A stretch of 64,000 bases of DNA. Origin: Variovorax sp. IB41 (GTDB taxonomy: Bacteria; Pseudomonadota; Gammaproteobacteria; Burkholderiales; Burkholderiaceae_C). The DNA lies in NCBI RefSeq assembly GCF_016405905.1, contig NZ_JAEFCB010000021.1, positions 1-64,000 of the forward strand. The letters are read 5' to 3'. This document shows, piece by piece, positions 1-8,186 of this stretch. The notes under the pieces were generated by a model. It was not told the DNA's origin, made no database searches, and saw only the letters and a program-made list of their open reading frames with translations. The first letter of the stretch is position 1; each line of letters opens with the position of its first letter. Position numbers and translations under genes: made by a program.

Positions 1-179
1 ATTTCCTTGGCCACGGACACACCGTCCTTGGTCACCGTGGGGGCGCCGAACGAGCGTTCGAGCACCACGTTGCGGCCCTTGGGGCCCAGGGTCACTTTGA
101 CTGCGTTGGCCAGGATGTTGACACCCTCGACCATGCGTGCGCGGGCTTCACCGCCGAAGACTACGTCTTTTGCTGCCAT
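1..179 (-). CDS. groEL: GroEL chaperonin, N-terminal fragment cut by window edge
   Basis: Only the first 59 codons lie inside the window; the gene runs leftward off the edge. The N-terminus reads MAAKDVVFGGEARARMVEGV, and KVTLGPKGRNVVLERSFGAP follows, which is the classic GroEL equatorial-domain start with the ATP-contacting TLGPKGRN loop. GroEL is the large ring of the ATP-dependent cytosolic folding chamber and works with GroES. It lies 30 bp downstream of groES on the same strand, as in the usual groESL operon, so it should share the CIRCE-controlled promoter. The start ATG at 179 is fixed by homology. Identity is certain; nothing can be said about the missing C-terminal part. Confidence 0.97.
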   Translation of the reverse strand, partial: MAAKDVVFGGEARARMVEGVNILANAVKVTLGPKGRNVVLERSFGAPTVTKDGVSVAKE

Positions 180-209
180 GTTCAATTACTCCGAATGGGA
201 TGGAATGGA

Positions 210-500
210 TTACTTCTCGACGACCGCGAACAGGTCGTCTTCCTTCATGACGAGCAATTCGTCACCGTCGACCTTGACGGTCTGGCCGCTGTACTTGCCG
301 AACAGGACGCGGTCGCCGACCTTGACGGTCAGTGCGGTCAGTTCGCCCTTGTCGGTGCGCTTGCCCGGGCCCACGGCCAGGACTTCGCCCTGATCGGGCT
401 TTTCTGCGGCTGCGTCGGGGATGACGATGCCGGAGGCGGTCTTGGTTTCGCTGTCGATACGCTTGACGATCACACGATCGGCCAAAGGACGAAGTTTCAT
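210..500 (-). CDS. groES: GroES co-chaperonin (Hsp10)
   Basis: A 96-residue protein beginning MKLRPLADRVIVKRID, the standard GroES length and start. The segment GIVIPDAAAEKPDQGEVLAVGPGK is the mobile-loop and roof region that caps the GroEL ring. The reading frame stays open upstream to 596, but the ATG at 500 is chosen because it matches the family start and is preceded by an AGGAGA ribosome-binding site about 8 bp away. It is the first gene of the groES-groEL operon. A sigma32-like promoter and a CIRCE operator lie 80-140 bp upstream, which predicts heat induction and HrcA repression. Confidence 0.98.
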   Translation of the reverse strand: MKLRPLADRVIVKRIDSETKTASGIVIPDAAAEKPDQGEVLAVGPGKRTDKGELTALTVKVGDRVLFGKYSGQTVKVDGDELLVMKEDDLFAVVEK

Positions 501-582
501 TGCATCTCCTGGATAAGAAACGGGGTTGGGGTCGGGCGCCGGACTGAAGGTCGGCGGCCCATCGACTGGGAGCGAGGGCTTG

Positions 583-609
583 TTAGCACTCATCATCAGC
601 GAGTGCTAA
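583..609. promoter_or_regulatory. CIRCE operator (HrcA-binding inverted repeat)
   Basis: TTAGCACTC, nine spacer bases, then GAGTGCTAA: a perfect match to the CIRCE consensus bound by the heat-shock repressor HrcA. It lies just downstream of the -10 region of the groES promoter on the minus strand, where a bound repressor would block initiation. hrcA itself is not in the window. Confidence 0.97.
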
Positions 610-637
610 TCATAAGGGCAATCGGTGGCCTTTCAAG
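608..637 (-). promoter_or_regulatory. groESL promoter, overlapping sigma32-like and sigma70-like elements
   Basis: On the minus strand CTTGAAA (637-631) matches the sigma32 -35 box, followed 12 bp later by CCCTTATGAT as a sigma32-type -10. The same bases give TTGAAA, 16 bp, TATGAT, an acceptable sigma70 promoter. CIRCE begins at the end of the -10. The -35 is also part of a 14-bp palindrome, GGCCTT-TC-AAGGCC (627-640). The start site is not known; a dual promoter is an inference from sequence. Confidence 0.75.
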
Positions 638-664
638 GCCTGGGGGTTGCCGGCGGGCGGTCGC

Positions 665-2254
665 TTACAACTGGTCCGTGGGCACGAACCACGAGAAAAG
701 CAGCAGTTGCAGCCGGGTCAGCATGCTGGAGTCGGGCTCGCTGTCGAGCACTTCGTTGGTGACGTCGCCGGTGCCGATCCACTGCACGTTCTGGCCGTCG
801 GGCTTGAGCACGACGCGGTAGACGCCCTCGATGTCGTCCAGCTGGTAGGCGAAAAGCAGCGCCTGCGTGAGGTCGAAGCTGCGCACCCGCACGCCGAATT
901 CGGTGTTCAGGCGGGCGGAGCGCGGATCCAGATTCATGGAGCCGAGCAGCACCCACTGGCGGTCGACCAGCGCCAGCTTGGCGTGCAGCCGGCCACGCGC
1001 CTTCTTGAGCAGATCGCGGAACTGGCCGCTGCGGCGCAGCTGCTGGGTGCTGACCTCGTACAGGTTCACGCCCAGCTTGAGCATGTCGACGCGGTAGCGG
1101 TTGTAGTTGATGTTGACCAGCGGCTCGTCGCTGTCGGCGAGCGAATTGGTGATGACGGTGATGTTGATCCCGTGCTCGCGCCCCATGCGGATGCGCGCCA
1201 TGCCCTCCTCGCCCGGAATGAAGTAGGGCGAGATCACCACCACGTTCGACTGGGCGGTGGCCAGCATCTCGTGAAAGCGCTGCGCCAGCGACTCGGTGGG
1301 ATGCGCCATCACGCCCAGTGCCTTGTTGGGGCTGTCGGCAGTGGCATGCGCTTCGGCGCGCATCCATTTCGCCTCGTCGATGTTGGCCAGCTGCGCGGCC
1401 AGCGGCGGGTCGCCCAGCAGGTCGGTGGCGGGCAGCGGATCGGGCGGCGGGGCGTGGGCGGGGCCGGTGTCGGCATCGAACGCGGATTTCAGCTCGGCCG
1501 GCGTGCGGGTGGTGCCGGCGACCCGCTGGAGCGGGTAGACCACGTCGCTGTTCCAGTAGGTGTCGAAGATGGCGGCCGACTCCGGCACCACGGGGCCGGC
1601 CATGACCAGCTCGAAATCGATGAAGTTCGCGACTTCGCTGCGCTGGAAATACTCGTCGGCGAGATTGCGGCCGCCCGCGATGGCCATGGCGCCGTCGGCC
1701 ACGAACAGCTTGTTGTGCATGCGGTGGTTGAGCCGCCGGAAATCGCCGAAGAACTCCAGCCATCGCCCTGAGGAATGGTCGCGCAGGTTGACGAAGGGGT
1801 TGAACAGCCGGACCTCGGCGTTGGGCTCGGCGGCCAGGCCCAGCAGGAGGCGGTCCATGCCGGCCGTGTAGAAATCGTCGAGCAAAAGGCGAACGCGCAC
1901 GCCGCGCCGGGCGGCATCGCGCAACTCGCGCAGCAGGAGCCGTCCGGTCTTGTCGTTGCCCAGTTGGTAGGTCTGCACGTCGAGCGAGGACTGCGCGCGC
2001 CGGATGAGTTCCAGCCGCGCGTCGAGCGCATAGGACGACTCGATCAGCGGCCGGAGGCTGGAGAGCCCGTCGGGCGGCGTGTTCAGGCGGATGGCGGCGC
2101 GGCCGAGCGCGGTGGCGGGGGAGGCCGCGATGGATGCGGTCGGCGGCTCGGGCGTGCGCGGGGGGAGCCCGGCGCAGCCGGTCAGCACCAGCGCGATCAG
2201 CAGCAGAACCGGGGCGCGCAGCGCAGGAAACAGAAGGGCGATGAGCTTGTGCAT
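665..2254 (-). CDS. ClsC-like phospholipase D-family lipoprotein
   Basis: A 529-residue protein of the phospholipase D superfamily, close in layout to E. coli ClsC (YmdC), which makes cardiolipin in the envelope. Two HKD motifs are visible: HNKLFVAD (residues 180-187, followed by GAMAIAGGRN) and HAKLALVD (424-431, followed by GSMNLDPRS). The N-terminus MHKLIALLFPALRAP leads into a hydrophobic stretch and the lipobox LTGC (Cys27), so the protein is probably a lipoprotein. The ATG at 2254 is preferred over upstream in-frame codons because it puts the signal peptide at the start. Transphosphatidylation activity is inferred from the family; a nuclease or plain phospholipase role cannot be excluded. 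It stands alone and is divergent from the siderophore receptor. Confidence 0.85.
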   Translation of the reverse strand: MHKLIALLFPALRAPVLLLIALVLTGCAGLPPRTPEPPTASIAASPATALGRAAIRLNTPPDGLSSLRPLIESSYALDARLELIRRAQSSLDVQTYQLGNDKTGRLLLRELRDAARRGVRVRLLLDDFYTAGMDRLLLGLAAEPNAEVRLFNPFVNLRDHSSGRWLEFFGDFRRLNHRMHNKLFVADGAMAIAGGRNLADEYFQRSEVANFIDFELVMAGPVVPESAAIFDTYWNSDVVYPLQRVAGTTRTPAELKSAFDADTGPAHAPPPDPLPATDLLGDPPLAAQLANIDEAKWMRAEAHATADSPNKALGVMAHPTESLAQRFHEMLATAQSNVVVISPYFIPGEEGMARIRMGREHGINITVITNSLADSDEPLVNINYNRYRVDMLKLGVNLYEVSTQQLRRSGQFRDLLKKARGRLHAKLALVDRQWVLLGSMNLDPRSARLNTEFGVRVRSFDLTQALLFAYQLDDIEGVYRVVLKPDGQNVQWIGTGDVTNEVLDSEPDSSMLTRLQLLLFSWFVPTDQL

Positions 2255-2388
2255 GAGGCCTGCCAGCACGGAAAAACGTGCCGCGGCATCGTAGCCGCTC
2301 TGCTTCGGGCCGAGGACGCGAATTCGCAACGCAACTCCCTTCGCCGAGCTTGGAAATGGGATGAATTGAGACTTTGTGACTATTACAA

Positions 2389-2403
2389 TGAGAATGGTTC
2401 TTA
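2389..2403 (+). promoter_or_regulatory. probable Fur box upstream of siderophore receptor
   Basis: TGAGAAT-G-GTTCTTA matches the 7-1-7 Fur core (TGATAAT-N-ATTATCA) at about 10 of 14 positions. It overlaps the end of a candidate -10 (TACAAT, 2384-2389) and lies 24 bp before the receptor start. The local sequence is AT-rich compared with its surroundings. Iron repression by Fur fits the neighbouring TonB-dependent receptor but is inferred. Confidence 0.55.
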
Positions 2404-2426
2404 ATTGATATTTGGAGTGGAGCAGG

Positions 2427-4523
2427 ATGAAGAGGACGTTGGTGCAGCGCAGAGCCGCTTCGGTGCTGGTGGGATGCATGGCCGTTTACACGCAGCACCA
2501 GGTGTTGGCGCAGACCGCCGCAGAGGGTTCGCTGTCTGAAATACGGGTCGATGCGAACGCCGCCCCCGAGACCGCCACCACCCCCGTCATCGGCTACCGC
2601 GCGAAAAACGCCGCGACCGCCACCAAGACCGACACGCCGCTGTCCGAAACGCCCCAGTCCGTGACCATCGTCACGCGCGACCAGATGGTCGACCAGGGCG
2701 CGACCAGCCTGCAGGACGCGCTCAACTACGCCGCCGGCGTGCGCTCCGACGCCTACGGCCTGGACTCGCGGACCGACTCCGTGCGCGTGCGCGGCGCCTA
2801 CCCCGACGTCTACCTGGACGGCCTGCGCCAAGCCTACGGCTACTACACCAGCACCACCCGCACCGAGCCCTACACGCTGGAGCGGCTCGAAGTGCTGCGC
2901 GGTCCCTCGGGCATGCTGTTCGGCGCGGGCACGGCCGCGGGCGTGGTCAACATGGTCAGCAAGCGGCCGTTGCAGGACGCCCAGCGCGAAGTGGGCGTGC
3001 AGTTCGGCAGTTTCGGCCGCAAGCAGATCCAGGCCGACCTGACCGGCCCGCTCAATGCCGACGGCTCCCTGTCGTACCGGCTGATCGCCTTGCAGCGCAA
3101 GTCCGACACGCAGGTCGACTACGTGCCCGACGACCGCAGCCTGATCGCCCCTTCGCTCACCTGGCGGCCCAGCGCGGCGACCTCGCTCACGCTGCAAGGC
3201 CTGTGGCAAAAAGACAAGAGCGGCAGCAGCTCGCAGTTCCTGCCGTGGGAGGGCACGCTGCTGCCGAACCCGAACGGGCGTTTGCCGAGCAGCCGATTCA
3301 TCGGCGAGCCGGGCGACTTCTACAACAGCGAGCGCAAGACCTTCGGCTGGCTGTTCGAGCACAAGTTCAACGACAACTGGACCGTGCGCCAGAACTTCCG
3401 CTACGCGCAGAACGAAAACGCCAACCAGTACCACTATGGCGCCGCGTTCAGCGGTTTCGACAGCTGGTCCAGCGACCCCGTCGCCAAGCGCGTGCTCGGC
3501 CGCTACTTCGACAACCAGCTGACCCTGAACCGCACCCAGACGCTGGACAACCACATCGAAGGCCATTTCCAGACAGGTGCGCTGAAGCACACGCTGCTCG
3601 TCGGCGCGGACTTCGCGCGCCAGCGCGAGAACGTCTGGAGCGGCACGACCGTCGACACCATCGACGTCTACGCGCCGGTCTACGGCCATCGCGATGTGCC
3701 CGAAGCCGTCGCGCTGCCGCGCACCCGCCAGCGCCAGACGGGCCTGTACCTGCAGGACCAGATCAAGCTCGATAACTGGATCTTCGTCGCGGGCCTGCGC
3801 CACGACAAGGCCGTCTCCAACGCCGCCGGCAGCGACGAGCAAAAGAGCAGCGCCACCACCAAGCGCTTCGGCCTCATGTACGCCTCGCCCTCGGGCTGGT
3901 CGCCCTACGTGAGCTACAGCGAGTCGTTCACGCCGCAGTCGCCGCGCCAGGGGCGCATCTTCACGCCGCTGCGCGGCGAGCAATGGGAAGTGGGCGTGAA
4001 ATACGAGCCCAAGGACCGCGCCCTGGCCTTCAGTGCCGCGGTGTACGACCTGCGCGAGAAGAACCAGATCGTCGAGGAGCAGCCGAACGTGTTCTCGCAG
4101 CGCGGCCTCACCAAGACCAAGGGCGTCGAGCTCGAGGCCAAGGGCTCGATCGGCCGCGACCTGGACCTGGTCGCCCACTACAACTACACCGATGCCGACG
4201 CACAGATCGAGGGCCTGCCCAAGCACCAGGCCAGCGTCTGGGCCAAGTACCGCTTCTCGATCGGCGGCGTGAACGGCTTCTCGGCCGGTGCCGGCGTGCG
4301 CCTGATGAGCTCGTTCCGCGACACCCAGTTCGGCGTGGGCCCGCGCGTGCCGGGCATCGCGCTGGCCGACCTGGTGTTCGCCTACGAGACCGCGCAGTGG
4401 CGCTATGCGCTCAACATCAACAACGTGACGGACAAGGTGTACTTCAGCACCTGCCTGTCGCGCGGCGACTGCTGGTATGGCTCCCGCCGCAACGTCGTCG
4501 CGAGCGCGACCTACCGCTTCTAA
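2427..4523 (+). CDS. TonB-dependent siderophore receptor
   Basis: A 698-residue outer-membrane receptor for ferric siderophores, energised by TonB-ExbBD. A signal peptide is seen (RRAASVLVGCMAVYTQHQVLAQ), then a plug domain with the siderophore-receptor signatures DTPLSETPQSVTIVTRDQM, YLDGLRQAYGYYT and ERLEVLRGPSGMLFGAGTAAG, then a long beta-barrel ending in the C-terminal aromatic NVVASATYRF. No N-terminal STN signalling domain is present, so it should not signal to a FecR/sigma pair. The ATG at 2427 follows a GGAG motif; an in-frame TTG at 2412 is less likely. A putative Fur box precedes it, and the next gene encodes a PepSY membrane protein often found beside such receptors. The exact siderophore cannot be told from sequence. 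Confidence 0.93.
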   Translation: MKRTLVQRRAASVLVGCMAVYTQHQVLAQTAAEGSLSEIRVDANAAPETATTPVIGYRAKNAATATKTDTPLSETPQSVTIVTRDQMVDQGATSLQDALNYAAGVRSDAYGLDSRTDSVRVRGAYPDVYLDGLRQAYGYYTSTTRTEPYTLERLEVLRGPSGMLFGAGTAAGVVNMVSKRPLQDAQREVGVQFGSFGRKQIQADLTGPLNADGSLSYRLIALQRKSDTQVDYVPDDRSLIAPSLTWRPSAATSLTLQGLWQKDKSGSSSQFLPWEGTLLPNPNGRLPSSRFIGEPGDFYNSERKTFGWLFEHKFNDNWTVRQNFRYAQNENANQYHYGAAFSGFDSWSSDPVAKRVLGRYFDNQLTLNRTQTLDNHIEGHFQTGALKHTLLVGADFARQRENVWSGTTVDTIDVYAPVYGHRDVPEAVALPRTRQRQTGLYLQDQIKLDNWIFVAGLRHDKAVSNAAGSDEQKSSATTKRFGLMYASPSGWSPYVSYSESFTPQSPRQGRIFTPLRGEQWEVGVKYEPKDRALAFSAAVYDLREKNQIVEEQPNVFSQRGLTKTKGVELEAKGSIGRDLDLVAHYNYTDADAQIEGLPKHQASVWAKYRFSIGGVNGFSAGAGVRLMSSFRDTQFGVGPRVPGIALADLVFAYETAQWRYALNINNVTDKVYFSTCLSRGDCWYGSRRNVVASATYRF

Positions 4524-4554
4524 ACTCCGCCTTCAACCCACAGAGCACGACGAC

Positions 4555-5760
4555 ATGAACAGCCGAAAGATCAAGACCTGGGCCTGGGTGCACAAGTGGA
4601 GCAGCCTCGTGTGCACGGTGTTCATGCTGCTCCTGTGCATCACCGGGCTGCCGCTGATCTTCCACCACGAGATCGGCCACCTGCTGGGCACCGAGGTCGA
4701 GGCACCCAAGATGCCGGCGAACGCGCCGCGGGTGAGCCTGGACAAGGTGCTGGAGATCGCCAAGGCCAAGCACCCCGACCGCGTGGTGCAGTTCGCCTCG
4801 CAGCCCGAGGACGACGACGGACTGTGGTTCGTGACGCTCACGCCCACGCCCGAGCCCACCGACGACTTCAAGTCGGTCGCGGTCGACGCGCGCACCGGCG
4901 TCGTGCTGGCCCAGCCCAAGTTCGACGAGGGCTTCATGTACGTGATGTTCAAGCTGCACGTGGACCTGTTCGCGGGCCTGGCGGGCAAGCTCTTCCTGGG
5001 CTTCATGGGCCTCCTGCTGCTGGTGGCGATCGTCTCGGGCGTGGTGCTCTATTCGCCCTTCATGCGCAAGCTCGATTTCGGCACCGTGCGCCGCGAGAAG
5101 CGCCCGCGCCTGAAGTGGCTCGACCTGCACAACCTCCTGGGCGTGGTCACGCTGGTGTGGCTGTTCGTGGTGGGCTCCACCGGCATGATCAACACGTGGG
5201 CCGACCTGGTCATCAAGTACTGGCAGTACGACCAGCTCAGCGCGCTGCTCACGCCCTACAAGAACGAGCCGATCGTGCCTGCGGCCGAGCGCGGCTCGGT
5301 GCAGCGCTCGATGGACGAGGCCATGCAGCGCACGCCCGGCATGAAGCTGTCGTTCATCGCCTTTCCCGGCACCTCGTTTTCCAGCCCGCACCACAACACC
5401 TTCTTCATGCGCGGCAACGAGCCCTTCACCTCGAAGCTCCTGCAGCCCGTGCTGGTCGACGCCAAGACCGCGGAAGTGACGGCGGCGCCCAAGATGCCCT
5501 GGTACCTCACGGCGCTCCTGGTGTCGCAGCCGCTGCACTTCGGCGACTACGGCGGCATGCCGATGCAGATCCTCTGGGCGCTGCTGGACATCGCCACCAT
5601 CATCGTGCTGGGCAGCGGGCTCTATCTCTGGCTCAAGCGCGGCAACACCGTGCCGGCCAAATCGACCGCGACCTCGACCGCGCCCGCCACGGAGCGCGCG
5701 CCACCCGCGGGATCGGGCCCGCAGCCCGACCCGGCACCGGCCATGAAGGTGCAGGCATGA
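4555..5760 (+). CDS. PepSY-associated TM-helix protein (PiuB-like, iron uptake)
   Basis: A 401-residue inner-membrane protein of the PepSY_TM family. The start KTWAWVHKWSSLVCTVFMLL with GLPLIFHHEIGH is the typical first helix with His residues; further helices lie near residues 135-165, 195-220 and 345-380. Two PepSY-like periplasmic segments are seen (KVLEIAKAKHPDRVVQF, then FKSVAVDARTGVVL). Members often sit beside siderophore receptors and are thought to be ferric-siderophore reductases or haem-binding redox proteins, but direct evidence is thin. It starts 31 bp after the receptor and its stop overlaps the next ATG (ATGA), so the three genes likely form an operon. Confidence 0.85.
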   Translation: MNSRKIKTWAWVHKWSSLVCTVFMLLLCITGLPLIFHHEIGHLLGTEVEAPKMPANAPRVSLDKVLEIAKAKHPDRVVQFASQPEDDDGLWFVTLTPTPEPTDDFKSVAVDARTGVVLAQPKFDEGFMYVMFKLHVDLFAGLAGKLFLGFMGLLLLVAIVSGVVLYSPFMRKLDFGTVRREKRPRLKWLDLHNLLGVVTLVWLFVVGSTGMINTWADLVIKYWQYDQLSALLTPYKNEPIVPAAERGSVQRSMDEAMQRTPGMKLSFIAFPGTSFSSPHHNTFFMRGNEPFTSKLLQPVLVDAKTAEVTAAPKMPWYLTALLVSQPLHFGDYGGMPMQILWALLDIATIIVLGSGLYLWLKRGNTVPAKSTATSTAPATERAPPAGSGPQPDPAPAMKVQA

Positions 5761-5960
5761 CGGCGCACCACAAGACGCAGCACCAGTCCTTCTGGCGCAT
5801 GTGGGGCTGGCCGATCGTGCTCGGCCTCTTGACGAGCATCGGCCTCGTCTCCGCGCTTTTCAGCGACGGCGGGTTGGGCGACATGCTGGCCTGGGCGGCA
5901 CTGGGCATTCCGGTCGCGGTGTGCGCCTGGTACGGCTGGCGCCGGTCGCCCGAGCGCTAG
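5757..5960 (+). CDS. small membrane protein of the iron cluster, function unknown
   Basis: A 67-residue protein, MTAHHKTQHQSFWRMWGWPI..., with two predicted transmembrane helices (about residues 18-36 and 42-61) and a short basic tail. Its ATG overlaps the stop codon of the PepSY gene in an ATGA junction, so it is probably translationally coupled to it. The N-terminal HH/H cluster before the first helix is notable beside a putative metal or haem reductase, but no function can be claimed. Similar small proteins follow PepSY_TM genes in related bacteria, as far as I recall. Confidence 0.75.
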   Translation: MTAHHKTQHQSFWRMWGWPIVLGLLTSIGLVSALFSDGGLGDMLAWAALGIPVAVCAWYGWRRSPER

Positions 5961-6019
5961 CCGCACGCCGTTTCCTTCTCGTCGGGTTCTCGCTAGGCGA
6001 GGGTGTTGGCGCGTCAACG

Positions 6020-6025
6020 CAGAAT
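6020..6025 (+). promoter_or_regulatory. -10-like hexamer 7 bp before the second receptor gene
   Basis: CAGAAT lies exactly 7 bp before the ATG at 6033. If it is a -10 box, transcription would start at or next to the start codon, giving a leaderless mRNA. No convincing -35 or ribosome-binding site is seen. Three other genes here show the same spacing. Confidence 0.3.
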
Positions 6026-6032
6026 CGGTGCA

Positions 6033-8165
6033 ATGAATGCCGCACTCGCCCACGCCGCCCGACTGCTGTTGCTGGGCGTTCCCATCGCGGCGAATGCCCA
6101 GCCGGCGCCAATGGCCGAAGCGCCAGCGGGCCAACTGCCCCCGATCACCGTCTCCACGCCCCGCGGCCAGGTCGCGCCGTTCAACGTGCCCGGCTCCGTC
6201 GACCGGGTCGATGGCCAGGAAATGCGCGAGGGCCGCCTGCAGGTGAACCTCTCCGAAAGCCTGGGCGCGGTGCCGGGGCTGCAGGTGCAGAACCGCTTGA
6301 ACTACGCGCAAGACCTGCAGTTGTCGATCCGCGGCTTCGGCGCGCGCTCGACCTTCGGCGTGCGCGGGGTGCGGCTCTATGTCGACGGCATTCCGGCCAC
6401 GCTGCCCGACGGGCAGGGGCAGACGTCGAACATCGACATCGGCTCCGTCGATCGCGTCGAGGTGCTGCGCGGGCCGTTCTCGGCGCTCTACGGCAACTCG
6501 TCGGGCGGGGTGCTGCAGGCCTTCACCGCATCGGGGGAGGGCGCGCCGCGCCTTTCCTATTCCGCGGCCGGCGGCAGCTTCGGCACCTGGCGGCAGTCGA
6601 TGCAACTGAGCGGCTCGCAGGGCGCGGTCGACTACCTGCTGGGCGCGAGCCGCTTTCACACCGACGGCTGGCGCGAGCACAGCGCCGCGCGGCGCGACAT
6701 CGCCAACGGCAAGCTGGGCATCGCGCTGGACAACGGCGACAAGCTCACGATCGTGCTCAACAGCGTGCGCATCGACGCGCAGGACCCGCTGGGCCTGACC
6801 GCCGACCAGTACGCGCTCGCGCCCCGCAACGCGCCGCTCGCGACGCAGTACGACACGCGCAAGACGGTCGAGCAGACGCAGGTGGGCCTGCTCTATGAGC
6901 GGCGCATCGACGCGACGCAGGGGCTGCGCCTCATGGTCTACGGCGGCGAGCGCAAGACGACGCAGTACCAGTCGATTCCGCCCTCGGCGCAGCAGAACCC
7001 GTTGCATGCGGGCGGCGTGATCGATCTCTCGCGGCAGTACGGCGGCGTCGATGTGCGCTGGACCGCCGCGCTGCAGCTGGCGGACCGGCCGCTCGACGTG
7101 GTGGCGGGTCTTGGCTACGACAGCCTGCGCGAGCGCCGCCGCGGCTACGAGAACTATCTGGGCAGCGTCGCGAATCCGGTGCTGGGCGTGCAGGGTCGCC
7201 TGCGCCGCAGCGAGCGCAACGAGGTCTGGAACCTCGACCCCTACGCGCAGGCCACCTGGCGCTTCACCGACCGCTGGACGCTGGAGGCCGGCGTGCGCCG
7301 CAGCAGCGTGCACTTCGCATCGAACGACCGCTACATCGTGGGCGCGAATCGCGACGACAGCGGCACCGCGCGCTACAGCAAGACGCTGCCGGTGGCGTCG
7401 CTGCGCTACCAGGCCACGCCCGATCTCGCGCTCTATGGTTCCATCGGCCGCGGGTTCGAAACGCCGACGCTCAACGAGCTCTCGTACCGCTCGGGCGGCG
7501 CGAGCGGCCTCAACTTCGCGCTGCGGCCGTCGGTCAACGACAGCATCGAGCTGGGCGCCAAGGCGCGGCTCGCGGGCGGACTGCTGACGGCGGCGCTGTT
7601 CCAGACACGCACGCGCGATGAGATCGTGACCGACACCAACGTCGGCGGCCGCGCGACCTTTCAGAACGCGGGGCGCACACGGCGCAACGGCTTCGAGCTC
7701 GGTTGGCAGCACGAGACGGCGAACCACTGGCGCACGCAGCTGGCCTACACGTGGCTCGATGCGACGTACCGCGATGCCTTCTGCTCGCCGTCGCCGTGCG
7801 CGGCCGCCAACACGGTGGCGGGCGGCAATCGCATTCCGGGCATCGCGCGGCAGTCGCTCTTCGCATCGCTGGGCTGGGTGCCGCCCGAGGGCTGGCGCGC
7901 CGGCATCGAGATGCGCGCGCTCGGGCGCATCCAGGCGAACGACGTCAACACCGCGAGCGCGCCGGGCTATGCCGTCGCGGCGCTGTATGCGGGCTATCTG
8001 AAGAAATGGGAGCGTTGGGAGTTCAACGCCTTCGCGCGTGTCGACAACCTGTTCGACCGGCGCTACGTGGGCTCGGTCATCGTCAACGAGGGCAATGCGC
8101 GCTATTACGAGCCCGCGCCGGGCCGTAACTGGACGGTGGGCCTCGGCGGCGCATACCGCTTCTGA
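6033..8165 (+). CDS. TonB-dependent receptor (FecA/YncD-like)
   Basis: A 710-residue outer-membrane receptor. The signal peptide (MNAALAHAARLLLLGVPIAANAQ) is followed by a TonB-box-like PPITVSTPRG segment, a plug with LSIRGFGARSTFGVRGVRLY, VDGIPATLPDGQGQTSNIDI and VEVLRGPFSALYGNSSGGVL, and a barrel ending GLGGAYRF. The plug resembles the FecA/YncD branch rather than the siderophore receptor upstream, so a ferric chelate, haem or other metal complex is plausible. The ATG at 6033 is chosen because it begins the signal peptide. It is 72 bp from the preceding small gene and convergent with metK, 21 bp away. No Fur box was seen directly before it. Confidence 0.9.
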   Translation: MNAALAHAARLLLLGVPIAANAQPAPMAEAPAGQLPPITVSTPRGQVAPFNVPGSVDRVDGQEMREGRLQVNLSESLGAVPGLQVQNRLNYAQDLQLSIRGFGARSTFGVRGVRLYVDGIPATLPDGQGQTSNIDIGSVDRVEVLRGPFSALYGNSSGGVLQAFTASGEGAPRLSYSAAGGSFGTWRQSMQLSGSQGAVDYLLGASRFHTDGWREHSAARRDIANGKLGIALDNGDKLTIVLNSVRIDAQDPLGLTADQYALAPRNAPLATQYDTRKTVEQTQVGLLYERRIDATQGLRLMVYGGERKTTQYQSIPPSAQQNPLHAGGVIDLSRQYGGVDVRWTAALQLADRPLDVVAGLGYDSLRERRRGYENYLGSVANPVLGVQGRLRRSERNEVWNLDPYAQATWRFTDRWTLEAGVRRSSVHFASNDRYIVGANRDDSGTARYSKTLPVASLRYQATPDLALYGSIGRGFETPTLNELSYRSGGASGLNFALRPSVNDSIELGAKARLAGGLLTAALFQTRTRDEIVTDTNVGGRATFQNAGRTRRNGFELGWQHETANHWRTQLAYTWLDATYRDAFCSPSPCAAANTVAGGNRIPGIARQSLFASLGWVPPEGWRAGIEMRALGRIQANDVNTASAPGYAVAALYAGYLKKWERWEFNAFARVDNLFDRRYVGSVIVNEGNARYYEPAPGRNWTVGLGGAYRF

Positions 8166-8186
8166 CGACCCACCGTCTTTTTCTGC

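Noticed and set aside
633..4226. A leftward open frame of nearly 1,200 codons across the PLD and receptor genes
   Set aside because: It is in the mirror frame of real genes in GC-rich DNA, its product is a low-complexity Arg/Ala/Val string with no motif, and both true genes have signal peptides and family signatures in their own frames.
4596..5960. A 454-codon frame overlapping the PepSY gene and ending in the small membrane protein
   Set aside because: Only the last 67 codons are protein-like, with their own ATG at 5757. The upstream part is an Arg/Ala-rich shadow.
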